Shown here one piece after another: positions 1-11,239 of a stretch of 64,000 nucleotides of DNA; the first letter of the stretch is position 1; every line of letters begins with the position of its first letter. Under the pieces are notes generated by a model. It saw only the letters and a list, made by a program, of their open reading frames with translations, was not told where the DNA came from and did not search any database. This DNA is from Gnetum montanum (lineage: Eukaryota > Streptophyta > Gnetopsida > Gnetales > Gnetaceae). The DNA is taken from the NCBI GenBank assembly GCA_015680685.1, contig MNCI01008068.1, positions 312,036 to 376,035 on the forward strand. Reading direction: 5' to 3'. Made by a program: the position numbers and the translations under genes.

Positions 1-951
1 TAGAAGGAAAACAAGCAGCTTATTATCGACAACCTTCGATTGACCTCTGTGGAGAAGTAAAAGAATGTTCTCGAAGAACACTTTCATCAGTTGTGAGAAT
101 AATTCATCTGGTCAACCAAGACATGAGATATTTAGCCAGAGAGAATCAAACCCTCTCAATGGAGGAGGTACACATCATCCTCCAAAAGATAGCCATCAAA
201 ATAAGCGTGTGGCAAAATGAGGCTAAACGACATGAAAAGCTAAAGGAGCACTTCCGAGACCAAGTGGGGATGTACAAACAAATCATTGAGAAGGAGATCC
301 ATATGGCCAAGGCCCACATCAACGCTATCAATGCTCAACACACTAACTAGTGAGCCATATTGGACACATATGCATTAGCCCACTAGGTAGAAGTTAAGAA
401 CTGAAACCTGCAGATTCAAGATTTGATAGAATACATGGAGTTGGCAAACCTACGATATGCCAACCTTGCCATGTTAATAGCAGAGCGCTCGAGAACAGAG
501 CTCGAGCAATAGGTAGCTACCACCTACATCAAATATGAAATAGAATTTGCAGAACATAAGAAGATATTGCAAAAACTGGAGATTGCAAATTCTGAACTTG
601 AGGTGGTGAAGGCAAGCTACCAAGGACAAAAAGGTGTCGCGACAGATTTGACTCGACGGCTTGCAGATTTCCAAGAGTACAGAGACAAAGCCAGAGCCTA
701 CGAGGAGGAACGACAGGTATTTGCAGCCTGTTATGTCAAGGCAAATGAAATGTTTCCGCAACTACCCTGCCCATGGGAAGTGCTAACTCCATCAAACATC
801 GGAACATTAGCATGGATGACATAGGATCCCTGGACCAAAGAGGAGAAACTCCAAGCTATACTTCAATGCCATCAAGCCCCAAGATCTAGAGCACAAGACA
901 AGGGGAAAGCACCTATGGAGGAGCCACCGCCACCACAAACTACATGAGTTC
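1..951 (+). pseudogene. Coiled-coil accessory ORF in the 3' region of an Athila-like gypsy element
   Basis: A decayed reading frame entering from the left edge. The best pieces are at 93-350 and 567-824, rich in Glu, Lys, Gln and Ala with few Pro or Gly until the end, as in a long coiled coil (for example VWQNEAKRHEKLKEHF and DKARAYEEERQVF). It ends in a Pro-rich tail near 930, about 170 bases before a polypurine tract and LTR in the same orientation, so it lies at the 3' end of a gypsy element, where Athila-type elements can carry an extra (env-like) ORF. No transmembrane segment or integrase motif is visible here. A similar protein is encoded on the minus strand at 30062-30720, which supports real coding. 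The frame is broken by stops and shifts. The molecular role is unknown to me. Confidence 0.55.
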
Positions 952-1118
952 CACCAATTTTGTAGCTATAGCACATTCTTTGTGTTGTGTCTCAATTTTT
1001 TTTGACTCCACACTACGACATAAACCCATTTTTACCATCCAATAATCCTGTACCTATCCACTGTGTAATCAATGGAGCTTGTTCTCACTGTAACTCGAGG
1101 AAAAGTTTTCATTCAGTC

Positions 1119-1127
1119 GTGGGGGTA
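1119..1127 (+). other. Polypurine tract (plus-strand primer) of the first LTR element
   Basis: The sequence GTGGGGGTA lies directly against the first TG of the LTR. The same string occurs in reverse at 8761-8769 beside the minus-strand LTR, with similar flanking DNA (attcagtc upstream in both). Position and conservation fit the polypurine tract that primes plus-strand synthesis in LTR retroelements. Confidence 0.6.
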
Positions 1128-1914
1128 TGATGAGTCGCCATTTAGTCAACCGTAATATCGTGTACGCGATATCGTAGCCTTTCTCCTCATCTATAAATAA
1201 GAGGTAGACAGTTCCAATAGGAAGTTTTTAGAGTTAGTTTTGATTTTAGTTTTTATCTTTCCTCTCAACCCTTTTCCTCCTAGTGTATGCCCGCAGTGTG
1301 TTGATTGTAATTGTACAACATCTTTATTAGAGTGTGACGTACTTGGATACGCACATGACCGAAAATAAAGATCAAGATTACTTCATCATTACAACACTCA
1401 CTTAGCTTAATTATTTATTTAATTGTTATTTACTACTTTCTTAGTTAATCTCTTCTCATCCTAAACTCCTGTTAAACGCGGAATGAGTACGACTTGATTA
1501 CGAGAATTTGAGTGTGACTACTTGGTAACCCAGTAGTGTACCTAGGATCTGTGCTTGGTAATCTCAGTGGTAGTCATGCACAAAGTCCAATATGTGTACG
1601 TATGATTGAGGAACAGATGCTCATCGTACTTAGGCTAGCTTAGATTCTCTCTCACCCTCTCTCTCTTAGTTTAGTTAATATTATTTTCCATCATCCTCAG
1701 GAGTAGCATTAGCATAGGAACACATCATACACCTCATTCTGGACTAAACCATACATTGCAAAGTTAACACTAGTCCAGATGAGAAGACAGCGAACTGTGA
1801 CCTAATGATAACTATCTTGATACCACAACTAGTCTGTCTACAGAGTTCAACCGAATCGTGCATGAAATGCTCGTATTCGTATGGTTAAGTGTAGGGGTAC
1901 CTTGCCACTCATCA
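1128..1914 (+). repeat. 3' LTR, Athila-like family A
   Basis: A 787-bp LTR that begins TGATGAG and ends CTCATCA. It is the same family as the LTRs at 7983-8760, 13954-14763, 33680-34482 and 52773-53388; all share the TATA region, the segment TGTAATTGTACAACA or a close relative, and the terminal GTAGGGGTACC...CCACTCATCA. As a polypurine tract precedes it, this is the 3' LTR of an element whose body lies left of the window. Its target duplication cannot be checked. Confidence 0.85.
1151..1200 (+). promoter_or_regulatory. LTR promoter: GATATC palindromes and TATA box
   Basis: Two CpG-bearing ATATCG palindromes (about 1154-1175), the second GCGATATCG, lie just upstream of CTATAAATAA at 1191-1200, a good plant TATA box. 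The same arrangement with two to five palindromes occurs in every LTR of this family in the window. It is a likely U3 promoter; the palindromes could bind a factor, but that is inference. Confidence 0.5.
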
Positions 1915-2545
1915 GGGGCCTACATAGACCAAGCAAGACTAGTGTAGCCACTATAAGGGTCTATGTGACCCTCACAAGGTTATCATGGCCTACACAAAGA
2001 GGTAGTGCTACACACGATTTTTGTGCCTTTTGGTATCAGAGGATGCCTATAATTTGTGGTGTCATCAGTGCCTACAAGTGCCAAGGGTGCCTATAATCTA
2101 TGGCACTATCGGTGCTTGTGGAGCACTAGGGATGCCTGTAATCCATGGTGTTGTGAAGCACCAAGGGTGCTTGTAATTCACGATACCATCGATGTTTGAG
2201 GATATCATTGGGGCCAAAAATCATAGTGGATTATTTAGCAACAATGAAGATGATGGTAGTGGCATTGGCATAGTTAATGGTGGCAATGATGGCAAAGCAA
2301 GACATGATGCTCCACAGCTATGTCAAGATGGTAGCTATTATAGCGCAATGGCTATGGTGATAAGCCTTGGAGGTGGGCAACGATGATGGCCTCCAAATGA
2401 CGTCTACACTGCCCTTACAAGGTTAGCATGGTCCTACACAAGGTTGCATGGCTCTTGCAAGGCCCTACATAGGGCTACATGACTCTTGTAGGGCTTGCGC
2501 AGTCCCTGTAGGGTTAACACTACCCTTGCAAGGCTGGTGCACCCT
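1915..2545 (+). repeat. Two GC-richer short tandem-repeat blocks
   Basis: At about 2041-2200 a 35-45-bp unit recurs four times, each with a form of TGCCTATAATCTATGG followed by GTGCCAAGGG or GCACTAGGG. At 1915-2000 and 2400-2540 a second motif family recurs: CTTGCAAGG, CTACATAGGG, CTCTTGTAGGG. The block is more GC-rich than its AT-rich flanks and has no convincing reading frame; the short ORFs in it are by-products of the repeat. It adjoins the outer end of the LTR. Confidence 0.5.
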
Positions 2546-3600
2546 AAATATTATATATATATATATATATTAGATATAATTTTTCACAAAAAAAGATTTG
2601 AAATCCAGAGGGGGCCTAGGTTTGAATCGGGAACATTTCACTCTTGTCCACCATTTTTATTTATTTATTTATTATTTTGTTTTAAATAAAAATATAATAA
2701 TTTAATTACTTAATATTATTTTAATGCATGTATAACAAGAAAATTAAAACATTAATATCTTTCAAATCGTAAGTTTGATTAAGACAAAATTTGTACCATT
2801 GGTATCGTCTCAACGAGTACTATATATTGGACATAGTCTTAAGGTTCAAAAATGAAGTTGAATTTTTAAGATTTTAAAAGATCCAAACTATCTCATTCTA
2901 GCAAAATGATATTACCAAGTTGATATATGGAAGACATGATGACTTAGAAATGACTCTAAGTTGCTTAGGATAATGAGTTTAAATAAAACAAGATCAATTT
3001 CAGGTCATGATTACTAACTTTTGGGAGAACTTAATGATGACCTTAATCAATTAATATTTATAATATTAATATGAGTAAGAGTTACTTGGACTAGTGTATC
3101 CTTGTCTTACCAACATTTTTTTGCAATTGATGCATCTTACCAACACCTTTTGCTATTAATGAATCTTGATGAGGCATAATCCAATCTTCATTGGTCAACG
3201 ATATCCATGAAAGAATTTTCTTGGTAGGTGGAATTTACATCTTTTGTAGATGCTTGATCCATTGTTCATAAAATCAATGGAAAGGTATCTTCTGGCTTAC
3301 ATCACAAACATATGATGCATATGGTGATGATCAATGGCTTTTTTTATGTTGTGGGTTCATGGTTCGTCATCAAATTCATGTTGTAGTCAGGTCATGGTTC
3401 TAAATGACCCTTGGATCATGGTTTACTCTGATACCAATTATGACATCCCATTCCCAAATGTCTTAGCAAATGTCAAATGTACATAGTATTAGACATTATG
3501 TGAAGAAGATAATATACCAAATGTCAAATATACGTAACATTCAACATTATGCATAAAAAAATAACAAATAAAGTGTAGAAAGAGAAAGAAAAGAATATTT
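2546..3600. other. AT-rich stretch without recognisable genes
   Basis: Contains a (TA)n microsatellite at 2551-2570 and a short local repeat at about 3455-3550, where a form of CAAATGTCAAATGTACATA recurs once. No reading frame, RNA gene or transposon end could be supported. Confidence 0.5.
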
Positions 3601-3649
3601 TATTAATTTAGAATGGTGTATTTGAATCATGCTCTAAGAGTGTTCCTTA

Positions 3650-6050
3650 GGGTTTTCTTCCTTTAGCATCTATCCCCTTAGAGGCAATCCAACACTACCA
3701 CCATGGTTAGGCCTATAACCTGGCCAAAAGCGATGGCTAGTCCACTTCCTATTCCACTTCACCCAGCTCTTATGAGTTGTCTGTACTAGCTTTGCCACTC
3801 CATGCTTGGTACAACCTCTAAGCCCGAGTATAAATGCCTTAGGTCACATCCCCATAGATTACTTAAAGAGACATGTTTGTTATTATAATGCATCCTTTTA
3901 GGTCTCAATTACAACTACCCTTTGCAGGTCTTGTTACAATAATCATAACACTTGTTATGAAGAGACACCATTTTCATTATGAAACAACATCATTTGGAAA
4001 TGGGGATGTGATGATATGTATTTTGTTTCCTTGGTGGTCACATTCCCCATGCTTATGGTTAGTGCCACTATTGTTGGTATTGTTCTTATGGTTGAGGATA
4101 AGCCTCACTTACATAGTATATTTTTTTGGTAGCATTGTTGAAAGTTACTTTGTAAATAAGGTAATCTTCTATGCATTTATTTCTTAATAATCTTCAAATT
4201 AAGTACATATGCCTAGGAGTCTTGCAAGTAGGCCATAATAGGACAACATCCCTTAGAATGTTCATAGTGGCATACTTTTCATCCTTCGTTGTCTTCTAAG
4301 CTAGAGTTCATTATTTCATCCACTGCAATAACATTTCCTTTATTTTTGTAGTGCTCTCGTTCATTGTCTCTTCTTTTCTTCTTTTCTTTGTCTTGGTTTA
4401 GGGCTTGTTCAGTCTTTTCCTATACTATCTTTAATGTTGTAGAAAATTTCTCATCCATAGAATCCCACATTTTCTCTACCTTGATTGCAATCTCATTAAT
4501 TTATTTTTTAATTACTAAAGTATTCCATTGGATCATATCTTCCAAAGTTTCTTCTTCTTGTGATTCACATATTCTTACATCCATTTTCCTAATGGTTGGA
4601 TTTCTATTCTATTCTTTAGCTAATTCTCTTTTCCTTAACTCTTTTTCTTCCTTTTCCACTTGGTTGATGAGTCTTTGAATATGAGTTATTGTCTTGAATA
4701 ACTTGCCTTGGGCATATGCCCCAAGGGTTTCTCTTGTCTTATTTCAGAGCCCATCAATGATGTGTCTGAGTTGTTCCCTTTGAGAAAATCCTTAGCATGG
4801 GAACCTACGTAATAGTGAATAATATCTATCCATTTCCACATCAAGAAATTCATGTATCCTTTGTTTCTATCCTTGAATCTATTTTCTCAAATTAGACACT
4901 CTAGAATAAGTTTGATATTTGTCATTAAAGAGCTCCAACATGGTACTCTATCTTTGAATTGATTCTAGTTCTAAGGATTTGTATCAGCTCTCTGCTTCAT
5001 TTATGAGCATTTTTGGAAATAACTTTAGTTTCTACCAATCTTTTTCAATATCCTATAAGCATAGGCATTGTGGAAGGCTTGAAGATGGTGCTGTGGATTT
5101 GCATTATATCTAGTCACTTACATGCCTAGTAGCAATATATAATGTTTCTTTGATGCTGATCATGTTTCGAGTAGCCAATAAGGATTCTTCATAGTCGTCA
5201 GGTTCATGAGCTCTATTGTAGTAGTGACCCCTCTAATGCTCATGATGTTCTCTCTCTTCATGTTGTTCCTCTCTCTTCTTTGCTCATAATTTTCCTCTTA
5301 TTCATCAAGATGCCTTCTTCAATGTACATATCTCTCATGATCCCCTTGTCTCTCCCCACCATGATCCCTCATTCTTCTTTCTCTCTTATCAGAATCTTTG
5401 AAAGAGTGTGAGGAAGGGAAAGAACTTAAAGAACGATGTTAGCTAGTTCTCCTTCTATGACTCTTTTGATTTTTCCCTTTTTGATTTAGTGAAGGTTTTA
5501 GACCTTAAGTTCCTCAAGTATTCCTTATCTCCTTTGGGTGTTTTTGCTAGAGCTAAATGCAATTATATCTTAATGGGATCTTTGATACGCATGATTAGTG
5601 TTAGAGATTGAGATCCATGGGTTTGATAGAATTTCTCTGTTTGGAACATAGCATCATCTCTTTACTCTAGGATAACTATTTGGGGTACATTTTTTCCCTT
5701 GTCAAGCTTATGTCTTATTTTCATGGCAGCCTCCCTTCTTACCTGAGCCTTTGTTGGTTGGTATGGCCTAGTCATGTGCTTGGTGATGTGGTACCCTTCT
5801 TGCATGTGGTTAAGGTTTGACCTCATAAGGGTTTCTTGTAGCATTAATGGTGCAAAACATTTTGGAGGTAAGACAATGTTGCCCTGTAAATCTCTCCTTC
5901 TTAATTATTCATCCTAGTGAAAGATAAATGTGAAGTCATGATAGTATGAATCAATAGGAGCATAGGAGATTCTAGTTTGCATAGGTGTGCTCCAATCTTA
6001 TTTATTATATTTCATGTCATGACTCTTATCAAATTTAGTAGCAGGTGGTG
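3650..6050 (-). pseudogene. Decayed gag of an Athila-like element (element 3)
   Basis: Minus-strand relics match the gag of the complete element at 7983-14763 piece by piece. At 5662-5960 they match its N-terminal part (HDFTFIFH and NIVLPPKC against LDFTFILH and NIVLPPNR). At 4680-5050 the Retrotrans_gag core region matches at DNA level. At 4243-4272 there is a degenerate zinc knuckle, CHYEHSKGCC, against CQYDHPKGCC. Many stops and shifts make it a pseudogene. It lies downstream (minus sense) of the PBS at 6237-6254 and the LTR at 6256-7137. The protease and pol that should follow are absent, so the element is truncated near 3.6 kb. Confidence 0.6.
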
Positions 6051-6236
6051 AGCAAATAAGAGTCATGACAATAGTGAGTTGACTTGATTTGCTCCTTAAT
6101 TGTAGAATTCATATTAAATGTTTAACACCTTAATTATGTACTTCTAGAAAGAATTGGTTTAAGTGTGAAGGATGTACTTGATGATTCTTAATACAACAAA
6201 CATTGAAAAAGCAACTACTTAGTGAACATTAATACA

Positions 6237-6254
6237 TCCCTGGAAATGGTGCCA
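6237..6254 (-). other. Primer-binding site matching tRNA-Asp (element 3)
   Basis: On the plus strand TCCCTGGAAATGGTGCCA. It matches the 3' end of plant tRNA-Asp (TCCCCGGCAACGGCGCCA) except at four positions that look like decayed sites. It is one base from the LTR, as in the two other PBSs in this window, and fixes the element's minus orientation. Confidence 0.8.
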
Positions 6255-6255
6255 A

Positions 6256-7137
6256 TGATGAGCAGTTGGGTATTCCAACACTTCACCATATAAACCACAA
6301 GTGTATATGCATGACCTAATCATAATCCATGGATGGCTAATGTAGATTCACTAGTAGTTGAGGTTTAGTTTATGACCTTTGTCTTCTTACGTTGATTTAG
6401 TGAAGTCCAAGTTGTATGGTTTAACTCTTAGTGAGGCATAAGATATATTGATGTTGTTCGACCTTAATTATCTTAAACACTAACATAATGGAAATTAAGA
6501 TGAAGTCTAAGTCTAAGTATAATAGGAATGTAAATTGAGTCTAGCTTATAGTGATAAGTATTCACTCCTAGCTTTCCATACATGTCAAGGGCTCATGTAA
6601 TCATCGTTGGAATTACCAAGTGAATCTAGTACTGAGCAAATCAAGTCAACTCACTACTGGGTTACCAAATGATTATACGTCATGCTTGAAACCATTCATA
6701 CTTATATTGCATTACTAAAGACATGGGAAAAAGTAAAGTACTTGGAAATTGTAAATGACTTAAGTAAAGTAAGCATGCTAAAAGGTAAAATTAAATTAAG
6801 TAAAAATGACCTAGGTAGAGTGCTATAATGGTAGAAAATAATATCCATCTTTATTTTTGTTCATGAATTTGGCCTAAGAACAATGTACCCAAACAAAGAT
6901 TTTGTACAACTGCTTCATACCACATTACGGGCATTCACTATATCACCAAGTCTAAATCATGGAAACAAACTACAAGAATTTGCTTAAGTGTTGGCAAAAT
7001 ATTGTTCATTTGACGTGATGGTGGATTGATATTTATAGTGGAGACCAGGATCCACTACATCACATCTACGATGATGTAAGTAGGGCTGCAATATCATAGA
7101 TACGATATTAGAGTCAATGACACCACTAGTTTTATCA
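6256..7137 (-). repeat. 5' LTR of element 3
   Basis: Starts TGATGAGCAG next to the PBS; the outer end is placed at TTTTATCA near 7137, giving about 880 bp. Sequence differs clearly from family A LTRs, but the order is the same: PBS, gag on minus, TATA-like TATTTATAG near 7030 and CpG-poor ATATC motifs near 7090-7115. The outer boundary is uncertain, since no second LTR or target duplication was found. Confidence 0.6.
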
Positions 7138-7806
7138 AGCATAAAAGAATAAAAATTAAATAAATATCCTTTATAATGATAAAAACTTTCAAGAAGTAGG
7201 AAGATTATAATATAAAATTCTCTAAAGTCTTCTTGCCTGCTTGTAATATCAATTCCTTTTTATATTAAAGAAGATTGGTTGCAACAAAAATATGTTTATA
7301 AAAATCAAATGCTATGGAAAGGGATTTCATATGCTTAATGGGGCTAAGAGGACTAACAATTTTTTAGCTTTAATTTCTTAAAAACTAATGGAAGATTAAA
7401 TAACTTAATAAAACATGAAATCTTAGAATATTCATTAGATTGGACATCAAAATCTAGAGTTCATTTATGAATGATCAATTCCTCATGGTTGTGTATAAAT
7501 GATCCTATGTCTAGGACATGCGACATCATCAAAGCATTGTCTACTTCAACAAGTTAAAAAAATGATAATAATACCTGACATGAATAACTTCAATATCATG
7601 CTTTTATATCACATCCTTTAATTGCAAAGCAAAAGTTCAATTATGAGATAGATAATCCAAAATTTGAATGGACACATACCTTTTTGAGGACAGAACTATC
7701 TAAGTTAGTTAGTTGTTATAAATTATTAACAAAGACTTTCTAATCATGCTTATATTTTTTTGTTAATTTAATTTACTAGAAGTAATCATATTAGTACATA
7801 ACTTTT
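7138..7806. other. AT-rich flank without recognisable genes
   Basis: Sits between the LTR of element 3 and the target duplication of LINE A. No ORF above background, no repeats that I can support. Confidence 0.4.
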
Positions 7807-7823
7807 CATCTTTACTATAACCT
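7807..7823 (+). repeat. Left 17-bp target-site duplication of LINE A
   Basis: CATCTTTACTATAACCT occurs here and again, without mismatch, at 16122-16138. The length is typical of LINE insertion. It frames the whole nested block. Confidence 0.85.
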
Positions 7824-7982
7824 AAGCAAAACCATTACTTTGTTGACCATTCCATCCTTTCACATCAAGTTCCTCTCAAAAATAGGATAGATTTGGATCT
7901 TCTTGGTGAAGCTAGTTTTAGTGGTGAGGTTTTAGTGATGAGGGTTTCAGTGTTAATCTAAAGCAATAAGGGGTTTGACATT

Positions 7983-8760
7983 TGATGAGTGACGAGGTAC
8001 CCCTACACTCAACCATATGAATACGAGCGTCTCACGTGCAATTCGGTCGAACTCCAAGGACTAATTGCTTACATGCCTTAATGGAACACTTAAGGTTAAT
8101 CAATCGTTGTCTTCCCAAGCTTACTTGTATTGTCATGGTTCTATGGTTAAGTATGCTTGAGGTATATGATTTTTATATCTTTTATCTTTTTAATGTCTTA
8201 TGCTAATAGGGGAAGGTGAAGAGAACTAAGTGACTAGCTTTCATTAACTATTTACTAACTAAGTTCTAATTGTCCTAACACCAATATCCATTCCCACTTG
8301 TCGCACACACCCTGAACCAGTGCAACGCTGCTGGGATTACCAAACGCTACTCGTTACTAGGTTACCAAGCTTTACACACATGCTTGAAGCGGTCATACTG
8401 AATGCACTTAACTAGGAGAGTCAAGGGTTGAGAGAGATTAATTAACTAGGAAAGCATTTAAATATTCAATAGTAATTAATTCCTATTTAGATTAGTCCAC
8501 ATGCTGTAAGGTTTATGAGAAAGTTCGTCTTTATTACCGTACACAAATGCATGCTCAGGTACAATTTGCTTGAATAAAGATCCGTTCACTTTAAGACTCC
8601 TGTTGTGGGCACATGGAAATTATTCTAACTCTGAAATGGTAAAACTGCTATAGTTTGGCTAAGGGTCTAAGTCTAAGTGCCTAGAACAGGAAAAGCCACC
8701 TCTTATTTATAGACATTGCGACAGGCCACGATATCGCATACGCGATATCGCAGCTCATCA
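7983..8760 (-). repeat. 3' LTR of element 2
   Basis: 778 bp, TGATGAG...CTCATCA in plus-strand reading. Very similar to 13954-14763 throughout; differences are mostly C/T or G/A. It retains two CpG-containing ATATCG palindromes (8730-8752) and a reverse TATA TTATTTATAG (8703-8712). Confidence 0.9.
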
Positions 8761-8769
8761 TACCCCCAT
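8761..8769 (-). other. Polypurine tract of element 2
   Basis: TACCCCCAT on the plus strand, i.e. ATGGGGGTA in element sense, abutting the 3' LTR. Matches 1119-1127 next to another LTR of the family. Confidence 0.6.
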
Positions 8770-9290
8770 GACTGAATAAAAACTTGTCCTCAAGTTCCTT
8801 ACAAAATATTGGGAAGGTATGGGATTATTGACTTGAATGACACTAATGGTGAATGGGATGACATGTGAATGGATCATCATTACAACACATGACAATATTA
8901 GTGTTCATGACAACAAGAGTGAACACTATACACATTTGACATCTAGCCTTATTTGGTAGCTAAGAGAGAAGAGAGAGAGAGGGAGAAAAGAAGAAGTCTG
9001 TTGCTACCAATGCCAAGATTGCGCCTTCCGTTGTCCATCCATAACCGTGGCATCGATCTTGTTCCTTGCATAACTGCTCTAGCACCAGTCCATTCCAAGT
9101 GTTCTCTCCGAATCCAATCCATTGGTGTATGATTACCATCTGCACACACAACACAATCTTAAATTAGCAAGGGTAAATGAATCGCAATGTAGTTAATACC
9201 TTGCCTCAGTGTACACGATCCATTGACTGAGTTGTGATATGGCTGATGCAGATTTTGGATATATAACATTGGTGACTACTCAAGGTGTAG
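8770..9290. other. 3' untranslated region of element 2
   Basis: About 500 bp between the polypurine tract and the decayed RT. It has a purine run (GAGAGA) near 8964-8985 but no support for coding. Related elements carry a coiled-coil ORF here, so this region has probably suffered a deletion. Confidence 0.4.
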
Positions 9291-9329
9291 GGGTTAAGAG
9301 AAAATCGAAAAAATTGGACCAAGACACCC

Positions 9330-10200
9330 ATGACTGAGAGCGAACCTTCAAATTGTGCATCCTTCTTCATCAGTTCTACCAATGCTTTGGAAATCTTGGA
9401 GAAGTTCTCAATGAATCTCCTATAATAGCCATTGTGTCCAAGGAATGACCGAATGTCTTTGACAATTTCTAGTTGACTGGTGATTCCTTGGATGATCCTT
9501 ATTTTATCTGGGTCTACCTCTATTCATGAATGTGAAATCTTATGCCCAAGTACTATGCCCTCTTGGACCATCAAGTGGCTTTTCTACCAGTTGAGCCTTA
9601 AGCTAGTTTCTACACATCACTTTAGCACTTACTCTAATCGGTCCAAGGCTTGATCAAAGCTTGTCCATAAGTGGAGAAGTCGTCCATAAAGACTTCCACT
9701 CCTTTTCCTATCTGCTGTTGGAATATGCTTAGAACTAGGCATTAAAACGTGGCAGGAGCATTGCACAAGCCAAATGACATTTGTTTATATGCAAATGTTC
9801 CCTAAGGACTGGTGAACGTTGTCTTGGCTTGGTCTTTTGGGGTTATTCGTATTTGATTGTATCCACTATAGCCATCCAGAAAACTATAATAGCAATGCCC
9901 TGCAATGGTGTCTAAGACTTGGTCAACGAATGGCAATGGAGGGTGATCCTTAAATGTTGCCATGTTTAGCAGCCTAAAATCTATACACACCCTCCATTTG
10001 CCTTCCTTTTTAGGCATGATCACTAGAGGGCTAACTCATTCACTATTAGCAATGGGATAGATAAATCCAGCGTTAAGAAGTTGTTCTATTTCCTCTTTAA
10101 CTATTTGCTTCAATTTTGGGTTCAATTGCCTCTGTGGTTGTTTTTGCGGTTTCATGGAGGGGTCCATGTAAATCCTATGCTGGCATATCCTAGGATCTAT
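9330..10200 (-). pseudogene. Reverse transcriptase fragment of element 2
   Basis: RNA-dependent DNA polymerase core of a gypsy element, minus strand. In order: NPKLKQIVKEEIEQLLNAGF (about 10130-10070), MPKKEGKWRVCIDFRLLN (10015-9960), FLDGYSGYNQI (9880-9850), GLCNAPATF after a stop (9780-9755) and the catalytic motif as VFMDDF (about 9710-9683), with both Asp residues kept. Near 9330 similarity ends; no RNase H or integrase follows. Several TAA/TAG stops interrupt it. The variant FMDD and the flanking motifs fit Athila-type RT. Confidence 0.8.
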
Positions 10201-11100
10201 TCCAGTTAACTTGGGGTATGATCATGCAAAGGCTTTTGACCACTTTTTTATCACTTTTAGCAGTCTTTCTTTTTGTTTGGGAACAAGTCTTGCATTGATG
10301 ATCATCGGGTTTCCATTTTTGAGGGTTATATACTCCAGACCGGTGGGCAATGGTTTCAAATCTAGGGGCTCTTGTTTAAATCTAGCATGAATTTCCAACT
10401 TTGCCCAATTGATTTTTTTAGGATTAAGGCTTGGAAGTTGGCAACAGAATTGCTCCAGTGTATCTATGCTTTCAATGTAAGCACTAGTTATTCCCTCAGT
10501 TAGTTCCATGCATGTTAGTGAGTTGCTCTCTGGATCAGCCATCAGCCATTTGATGTCTTCTTATCGTGTGGCTACTACATATAGACATTTTTGTATATTA
10601 ATGTCTTGTGCACACCGATTGCATGCAGGCGATGCTAAACTTTGCATAACCTATGATTTCTGCATGCAATGGCACCCTATGTCACTATATGCGATGCATG
10701 AAACTTTCTTCTTCTCGATCTTTCCAAAAGTGTTCTTCTTGGATATTTCTAGGGAAAGATCACGGATTCCTAAACGTGCATCTATAGTACTTAGCCATGC
10801 TCTTCCCATTATTATTGAGAAGTCCCCCTTATCGTTGTTGACCTGTATTACTAGGAAATCGACTGGATACAACCATCCACATACAGTGGTAACGATGTCC
10901 TCCACCAGTCCCAAGGGGACAGTGATGGACTGGTCGGCCAACTTTAGTTGAATGTTACTCTTCCTTAATGGAGGTAGGTTCCAAGCTTTGTACATCTCTT
11001 GTGATATTAGGTTGACTCCAAACCCTGAGTCCAAAAGAGCTTTACATGGTTCATTCCTAGCGACTAGGAGATAGATTAGAGGACTTCCAAGATCAGAGAA
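10201..11100 (-). pseudogene. Retroviral-type aspartic protease and linker of element 2
   Basis: The frame at 11034-10651 begins at the catalytic triplet MDSGFGVNLIS. It continues with LADQSITVPLGLVEDI and IIMGRAWLSTIDARLGI, the flap-to-C-terminal pattern of plant gypsy proteases (usually LGRPFL, here MGRAWL). A linker frame at 10542-10222 runs on towards RT (KQKERLLKVIKKW). The catalytic Asp-Ser-Gly is intact, but a frame break lies between protease and linker. The enzyme would cleave the gag-pol polyprotein. Confidence 0.75.
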
Positions 11101-11239
11101 TTTCCTGGGAAGGTGCCCTACCTTAATCTAGTTAGTAACGGCATGTGTTAACATAACCGTATGCATTAAGCTCAATGTTAGTGTTAAAGGGGGCCCTGAA
11201 TCCTCATTTGATAGGGAGGTTTTTAGATGTTCAACCACT

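Noticed and set aside
2590-2650. tRNA gene or SINE suggested by GGTTTGAATCGGG
   Set aside because: No box A at a suitable distance upstream and no fold of a tRNA.
3873-4678. Plus-strand ORFs rich in Phe, Leu and Ser looking like membrane proteins
   Set aside because: They are the reverse reading of the minus-strand gag of element 3; hydrophobic composition comes from the Lys/Glu/Asn-rich opposite strand.
10508-10951. 147-codon plus-strand ORF
   Set aside because: Mirror frame of the protease and linker of element 2.
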